From assembly GCA_963788215.1 (NCBI GenBank), contig CAWBFX010000003.1:248001-312000 (forward strand): 64,000 nt of DNA, read 5' to 3'. Under the pieces are notes generated by a model. That model was given only the letters and a program-made list of their open reading frames with translations, was not told the DNA's origin and made no database searches. The translations under genes were made by a program, and so were the position numbers. Below are positions 59,623 through 64,000 of the stretch, piece after piece (the first letter of the stretch is position 1; every line of letters starts with the position of its first letter). Source of the stretch: AC-32 sp963788215. Its GTDB lineage: Bacteria > Actinomycetota > Thermoleophilia > Gaiellales > Gaiellaceae.

Positions 59623-62178
59623 CTACTTGGCCTCGTTCCAGTCGTCGCCGGCGCCGACGTCGACCTCGAGGGGCGGATCGAGGTCGAAGGCGCGGCACAT
59701 CTCCTCGCGGACGAGCTGCTTGACGGCGCTCACCTCGGCCTCGGGCGCCTCGAGCAGGAGCTCGTCGTGCACCTGGAGGACGAGCCTCGCCGAGCGGCCC
59801 TCCGCCCGGAGGCGCTCGTGGATCACGACCATCGCCTTCTTGATCACGTCGGCCGCGGTCCCCTGCATCACCGAGTTGACGGCGAGCCGCTCGCCGAGCG
59901 CGCGGGTCTGGCGATTTGACGCGCGGATCTCCGGCACCGGGCGGCGACGGCCGAAGAGCGTCGTCACGTAGCCGTCGCGCGCCGCCTGCTCGATCGTCCG
60001 CTGGATGAAGTCCTGCACGTGCGGGAAGCGGGCGAGGTACGCGTCGATGTACGCCTGCGCCTCGTCGCGCGGGATCTCGAGGTTCTCGGAGAGCCCGAAC
60101 GACGAGATCCCGTAGATGATCCCGAAGTTGACCATCTTGGCGATGTTGCGCTCGTCCTTCGTCAGCGTCGCCGGATCTTTGCCCAGCACCTCGGCCGCGG
60201 TGGTCGTGTGGATGTCCTCGCCGCGCGCGAACGACTCCTTCAGCTTCGGCTCGCCGGACACGTGGGCGAGAATCCGCAGCTCGACCTGCGAGTAGTCGGC
60301 CGAGATCAGCTTGCAGCCGGCCTCGGCGACGAAGGCCGAGCGGATCTCGCGGCCGAGGTCGGTCCGGATCGGGATCGCCTGCAGGTTCGGGTTCGTCGTC
60401 GAAAGGCGGCCCGTGGCGGCGACGGTCTGGTTGAAAGTCGTGTGCAGGCGTCCGTCCTCGCCGAGCATCGACGGCAGCGGGCCGAGATAGGTGTTCAGCA
60501 GCTTCGAGTACTCGCGCCACTCCTCGATCACCGGAACGAGCTCGTGGTCGCCGCGGATCGAGCGGAGGATCCGGCTGTCGGTCGAGTAGCCGGTCTTCCC
60601 CTTGCGGCCCGGGGTGAGCTCGAGCTTCTCGAACAGGATCCGCGCGACCTGCTGGGTCGAGCCGAGGATGAACTCCTCGCCCGCCAGCTCGTAGGCCTTG
60701 GCCTCGAGCTCCTCCACGCGGTCGGCGAGGCGGGCGGTGATCTCGCCCATGCGGTAGGTGTCCACCTTGACGCCGGCGGCCTCCATCGCCGCGAGGACCT
60801 TGGTCAGCGGCAGCTCGATCTCGCGGTAGAGCGGCTCCGCCCCGCGCTCGCGGACGCGCTCGAGCATCGGCTCGCGCAGGCGCAGCGTCGCGGCCGCGTG
60901 GCGGACGAGCGCGGCCGTCTCCTCCTCGGCGTCAGGCTCGGGGATCAGCTCGAGCCCGTACTCGGCGGCGAGGTCGTCTAGCTCGTAGCCGGCGCGGCCG
61001 GGCTCGATCAGGTACGCCAGGATCATCGTGTCGTCGACGGCGTCTACGGCGAGCGACTTGGCGTCGTGCGCGATCAGGTCGCCCTCGACGCGCTCCGGCC
61101 GCGGCGAGACCACGACCTCCTCCGCCGCAGCAGCCGCGATCCGCTCGGAGTCCGCGGCGATCCCAGCCGTTACCCCAGCTTGTAACACAGTGTTACTAAG
61201 CTCCTCGCGCCACGGGACGGTAACGCCGGTCTTCTTCAGCGGCGCTGCGGCGGGGACGGCTGCATCCAGCTCGTCGACTCGGTTCAGCAGGTTCCGGAAC
61301 TCGAACTTCCGAAAGATCTCCTTCAGCGTCGAGCGGTCCGGCGGCGAGAGCACGAGCTCTGCGGGATCGCAGCCGAGCTCGAGGTCGCGGCGCATCGTGG
61401 CGAGCACCTTCGCGCCGCGCGCCTGCTCGGCGTGCTCGCGGATCGACTTCGAGCGGGCGGGCGAGAGCTCGTCCACGTGCTCGAGCACCTCCTCGAGCGA
61501 GCCGTACTGCGCGATCAGCTGGCCGGCGGTCTTGTCCCCGATCCCCGGGATCCCGGGGATGTTGTCGGAGGGATCGCCCTTCAAAGCGATGAAGTCGGGC
61601 ACCTTCTCGGGCGCGATCCCGAGCCGGAGCTCGACGCGCTCGGGGGTGTAGACGTGGACGTCCGAGACCCCGCGCGGCGTCATCATCAGGCAGACGTTCT
61701 CGGAGACGAGCTGGAAGGCGTCCCGATCGGTCGAGACGACGCAGGTCTTGATCCCCTCCTCGTCGGCGAGATGGGCGAGGGTCGCGATCACGTCGTCCGC
61801 CTCCCAGCCCTCGAACTCGAGGTTCCGGTAGCCGAAGGCCTCGACGATCGGGCGGAAGTGGGGGAACTGCTCCCGCAGCAGGTCCGGCATCGGCTTGCGC
61901 TCGATCTTGTAGGTCTCGAGCAGCTCCGTGCGGTGGACGGGCCGCGTGTCCCAGGCGACGGCGACACCCTTGGGCCTGTAGTCGGCGAGCAGCTTGAAGA
62001 GCATGTTCGTGAAGCCGAGGAGCGCGTTCGTGGAGAAGCCCTCGCTCGTCGCGAGCTCCTCCGGAAGCGCGAAGAAGGCCCTGTACGCGAGGTTGTTGCC
62101 GTCGACGAGGAAGAGATCGGATTCGCGGGCGGGCGCGTCGTCGAGCTGCAGCTCGGCACCGGTGAGCGTCTTGGGCAT
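59623..62178 (-). CDS. polA: DNA polymerase I, with degenerate 3'-5' exonuclease domain
   Basis: An 851-residue enzyme. N-terminal 5' nuclease (FLVDGNNLAYRAFFALP, YRPKGVAVAWDTR, EADDVIATLAHLAD, STDRDAFQLV) is intact. The middle 3'-5' exonuclease region (about 310-440) is shortened and lacks the D-x-E and YxxxD metal motifs; only DTMILAYLIEPGRAGYELDDLA remains. The polymerase domain is complete: SADYSQVELRILAHVSGEP (motif A), NIAKMVNFGIIYGISSFGLS (motif B) and LVLQVHDELLLEAP (motif C). So it is a Taq-like repair polymerase without proofreading. ATG at 62178. It lies convergent with the micro-protein gene. Confidence 0.95.
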   Translation of the reverse strand: MPKTLTGAELQLDDAPARESDLFLVDGNNLAYRAFFALPEELATSEGFSTNALLGFTNMLFKLLADYRPKGVAVAWDTRPVHRTELLETYKIERKPMPDLLREQFPHFRPIVEAFGYRNLEFEGWEADDVIATLAHLADEEGIKTCVVSTDRDAFQLVSENVCLMMTPRGVSDVHVYTPERVELRLGIAPEKVPDFIALKGDPSDNIPGIPGIGDKTAGQLIAQYGSLEEVLEHVDELSPARSKSIREHAEQARGAKVLATMRRDLELGCDPAELVLSPPDRSTLKEIFRKFEFRNLLNRVDELDAAVPAAAPLKKTGVTVPWREELSNTVLQAGVTAGIAADSERIAAAAAEEVVVSPRPERVEGDLIAHDAKSLAVDAVDDTMILAYLIEPGRAGYELDDLAAEYGLELIPEPDAEEETAALVRHAAATLRLREPMLERVRERGAEPLYREIELPLTKVLAAMEAAGVKVDTYRMGEITARLADRVEELEAKAYELAGEEFILGSTQQVARILFEKLELTPGRKGKTGYSTDSRILRSIRGDHELVPVIEEWREYSKLLNTYLGPLPSMLGEDGRLHTTFNQTVAATGRLSTTNPNLQAIPIRTDLGREIRSAFVAEAGCKLISADYSQVELRILAHVSGEPKLKESFARGEDIHTTTAAEVLGKDPATLTKDERNIAKMVNFGIIYGISSFGLSENLEIPRDEAQAYIDAYLARFPHVQDFIQRTIEQAARDGYVTTLFGRRRPVPEIRASNRQTRALGERLAVNSVMQGTAADVIKKAMVVIHERLRAEGRSARLVLQVHDELLLEAPEAEVSAVKQLVREEMCRAFDLDPPLEVDVGAGDDWNEAK

Positions 62179-62197
62179 CTCTGCGAGTCTACGCGGC

Positions 62198-63118
62198 GTG
62201 AGTGGTCCCGAAATCGTCCCATTTGCCGACAAACACGTCGCCGATGCGGCTGCTTTGCTGGCGGCCCGTCACACCCGTCACCGCGAGGCCGAGCCGCTTT
62301 TGCCGGAGCTCGCGGACCCGGTCGCGGCGATCGAGGCCGAGTGGGAAACCGACGGCGCCTCCGGGGTCTTCTCGCGTCACGGCTACCTGATCGCGGCACC
62401 CACGACCAACATGAACATCACCTGGATGCGAGTCGGAATCGCGGGCCAGGCAATCGAGGACGACCGCGAGACGGTCCGCGACCTCTACGCCGCTGCCGCC
62501 GAGCGCTGGGTCGAGCAGGGCCACACGATGCACGCCGCTTTCATCCCTTCGCACGACGCCGAGCTCGTCGACGCCTGGTTCCGGCTCTCGTTCGGCGCCT
62601 CGGCCGTGCTCGCCCTACGCGAGACGACGCCGGAGGAGCCCTTCGACGCGGGCGTCGAGATTCGGGAGGGCGACGAGGAACACTTCGACGACGCAGCCCG
62701 GCTCGAGCTCGAGATGGGCGCCGCGATGCAGCCGTCGCCGAGCTTCTCGAACGTCCAGCTCCAGACGCAGGAAGAGGTCTCGGCCGAATGGCACGAGGAG
62801 GGCCTCGCGGACAAATACGAGCTGTTCGTCGCCGAGCGTGAGGGCCGGATCGTCGGTCACATCCTGCTCTACCGGCGGCCCCCCGACCTGCGCGTGCCGG
62901 AGAAGAGCATCGACCTCGCCCAGGCGTCGACCGAGCCCGAGGCGCGCGGAACCGGGGTCGGGCGCGCGCTGACGGCGCACGTCATCCGCTGGGCCCACGA
63001 GAACGGGATCCCGGTGATGACGACCGACTGGCGGATGACCAACCTCTGGGCCTCCCGCTTCTGGCCGAAACGCGGCTTCCGCCCGGTCTTCCTGCGGGTG
63101 TATCGCTCGATTCCGTGA
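62198..63118 (+). CDS. GNAT acetyltransferase with N-terminal accessory domain
   Basis: A 306-residue protein. Residues 1-140 are an accessory GNAT-like half (AWFRLSFGASAVLALRET); residues 150-300 are the active GNAT with IDLAQASTEPEARGTGVGRALTAHVIRWAHENG (R-G-T-G-V-G-R-A) and WRMTNLWASRFWPKRGFRPV. GTG at 62198 follows a GCGGCG leader, 20 bases divergent from polA. Substrate unknown. It overlaps the LarA-like gene start (GTGA), so the two are cotranscribed. Confidence 0.82.
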   Translation: MSGPEIVPFADKHVADAAALLAARHTRHREAEPLLPELADPVAAIEAEWETDGASGVFSRHGYLIAAPTTNMNITWMRVGIAGQAIEDDRETVRDLYAAAAERWVEQGHTMHAAFIPSHDAELVDAWFRLSFGASAVLALRETTPEEPFDAGVEIREGDEEHFDDAARLELEMGAAMQPSPSFSNVQLQTQEEVSAEWHEEGLADKYELFVAEREGRIVGHILLYRRPPDLRVPEKSIDLAQASTEPEARGTGVGRALTAHVIRWAHENGIPVMTTDWRMTNLWASRFWPKRGFRPVFLRVYRSIP

Positions 63119-64000
63119 GGGTCCCCCTCCTCTCGGGCACGAGCCTCGTGGTCGTCGACGTGCCGAAGAACGGCGTCGTCCTCAGGCCGCCTCCGCCCGT
63201 GGAGTCGAACGCCGACGTGCGCGCCGCCGTCCGCGACGCGCTCCGCTTTCCGCTCGCCGGTCAGCCGCTGGCCGCGCTCGCTCCCCGCGGCGGGCGCGCG
63301 ACGATCGTGGTCGAGCCGCCCTCGCTGCCTCTTCCGGCGGCACAGCAGGATCCGCGCCAGGAAGCGCTCGAGGCAGCCTCCGCGGAGCTCGAGCGAGCCG
63401 GGATTCCGGCCGAGCGGCAGACGCTTCTCGTCGCGTCCGGGTTGATGCGCCGGCCCGACCGCCGCTCGCTCGAGCACCTGGGGATCGTCTCGCCCGGCTT
63501 CGCGCGCCGGTTCGCGGGCACGGTCCGCATCCACGACGCGGAGGACCCGAGTCGGTCGAGCTCGGAGAGGTCGGCGCGGTTCCGCTGAGCGTCGACCGCG
63601 CGCTCCTCGAGACCGATCTCGTCGTCACCGTCAGCGCGGCTGAGACGGTGCTGCACGGCGGACCCGCCGTTCTCCTGGGCGCGGCGCGAAGTGTTGCGCT
63701 GCGGGCGGCGAACGCCTACTCGCTCCTCGAGACCGGCGCCTCGCTCGGCTGGCGGATCGCGCTCGAGCTCGAGCGGCGCCTCTCCGAGCGGGTGCCGGTA
63801 ATCGGGGCGTCGCTCGTGCTGAACCAGCCGCAGCTGCAGGGAGCAGCGCGCGGCTACCCGTACGAGGTCGAGGCAACCGAGCGCATCGCCGGCTCGCCGT
63901 TTCGCCACGGCTTCCGGCTGCTGCCCGGGGTGGTGCGCGACCGGACGATCAGGTCGATCCGCCGCGAGCTGGGCGCTGTCGCGGCGTTCGCGGCGGCGCC
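63115..64000 (+). pseudogene. LarA/DUF2088-like gene, frameshifted, runs off the window
   Basis: GTG at 63115 opens MRVPLLSGTSLVVVDVPKNG and goes to HDAEDPSRSS, then stops at 63588. In the +1 frame from about 63549 the protein continues as ESVELGEVGAVPLSVDRALL, DLVVTVSAAETVLHGGPAVL and beyond base 64000. The two halves join if one C is added to the GACCCG run at 63546-63548. Family: LarA (lactate racemase) N-terminal, DUF2088; the N-terminal nickel-pincer part should bind a nicotinate-derived cofactor. Whether the gene is really broken or the base is missing from the assembly is not known. The 3' end is outside the window. Confidence 0.72.

Overview
The window is a high-GC, densely packed bacterial chromosome segment. 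Genes commonly overlap by 1-4 bases (ATGA, GTGA, TGATG), start codons are often GTG or TTG, and no tRNA, rRNA, insertion sequence, phage or CRISPR array was seen. GC skew in codon third positions, actinobacterial-type Rex, UvrA and RpsA, and several families typical of deep actinobacteria (AlkZ-related protein, DUF1844-like protein, DUF2520 next to panC) suggest an actinobacterium. Class Thermoleophilia (Gaiellales or Solirubrobacterales) is my inference, not something the sequence proves.

Layout. 1-2418: partial flippase-like membrane protein, AlkZ-related protein, double-GNAT acetyltransferase. 2383-7280: a minus-strand operon headed by a canonical cobalamin riboswitch, encoding two exported DUF4430 proteins, EcfT, a fused double ATPase EcfA, an S component and an alpha/alpha-toroid protein; together these look like a split, bacterial transcobalamin-type B12 capture and ECF uptake system. 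7293-9000: VanZ-like protein, small coiled coil, sugar dehydrogenase. 8964-16301: two TrkA/RCK proteins, two APC-UspA transporters and a K+-independent proton pyrophosphatase, an ion and energy block. 16356-24223: MTA phosphorylase, a secreted PASTA protein, GCS2 ligase, a frameshifted glycosyltransferase, Rex, glutaredoxin, glutamate dehydrogenase. 24245-32318: subtilase, the t6A set tsaD-rimI-tsaB-tsaE, GrpB-like protein, family-4 UDG, FmdB-like zinc ribbon and a histidine kinase, nearly all overlapping.

32342-35315: acetyltransferase, then DUF2520-panC-panB for pantothenate. 35150-46083: Yip1-like protein, two small paralogous membrane proteins, uvrA, a PH/ABC exporter set, AI-2E permease, metallophosphoesterase, small membrane and basic proteins, uvrB. 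46102-53012: DUF1360, then a minus-strand operon reading ribbon-helix-helix regulator, 32-codon mini-gene, DUF4097 protein and four MFS exporters, driven by an apparently leaderless promoter whose -10 lies inside an 11-bp-spaced operator. 53033-56246: lytic transglycosylase, coaE, rpsA, secreted hypothetical. 56382-59585: diguanylate cyclase coupled to an HD-GYP phosphodiesterase, small proteins including a lysine-rich 32-mer. 59623-64000: polA, GNAT protein and a frameshifted LarA/DUF2088 gene running off the end.

Most interesting are the B12 operon, the RHH/mini-gene/DUF4097/MFS operon, apparent CTG starts (hppA, grpB-like gene), two genes broken by an apparent one-base loss in a C run, and the convergent panB/Yip1 overlap. 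No stretch longer than about 210 bases lacks a gene.
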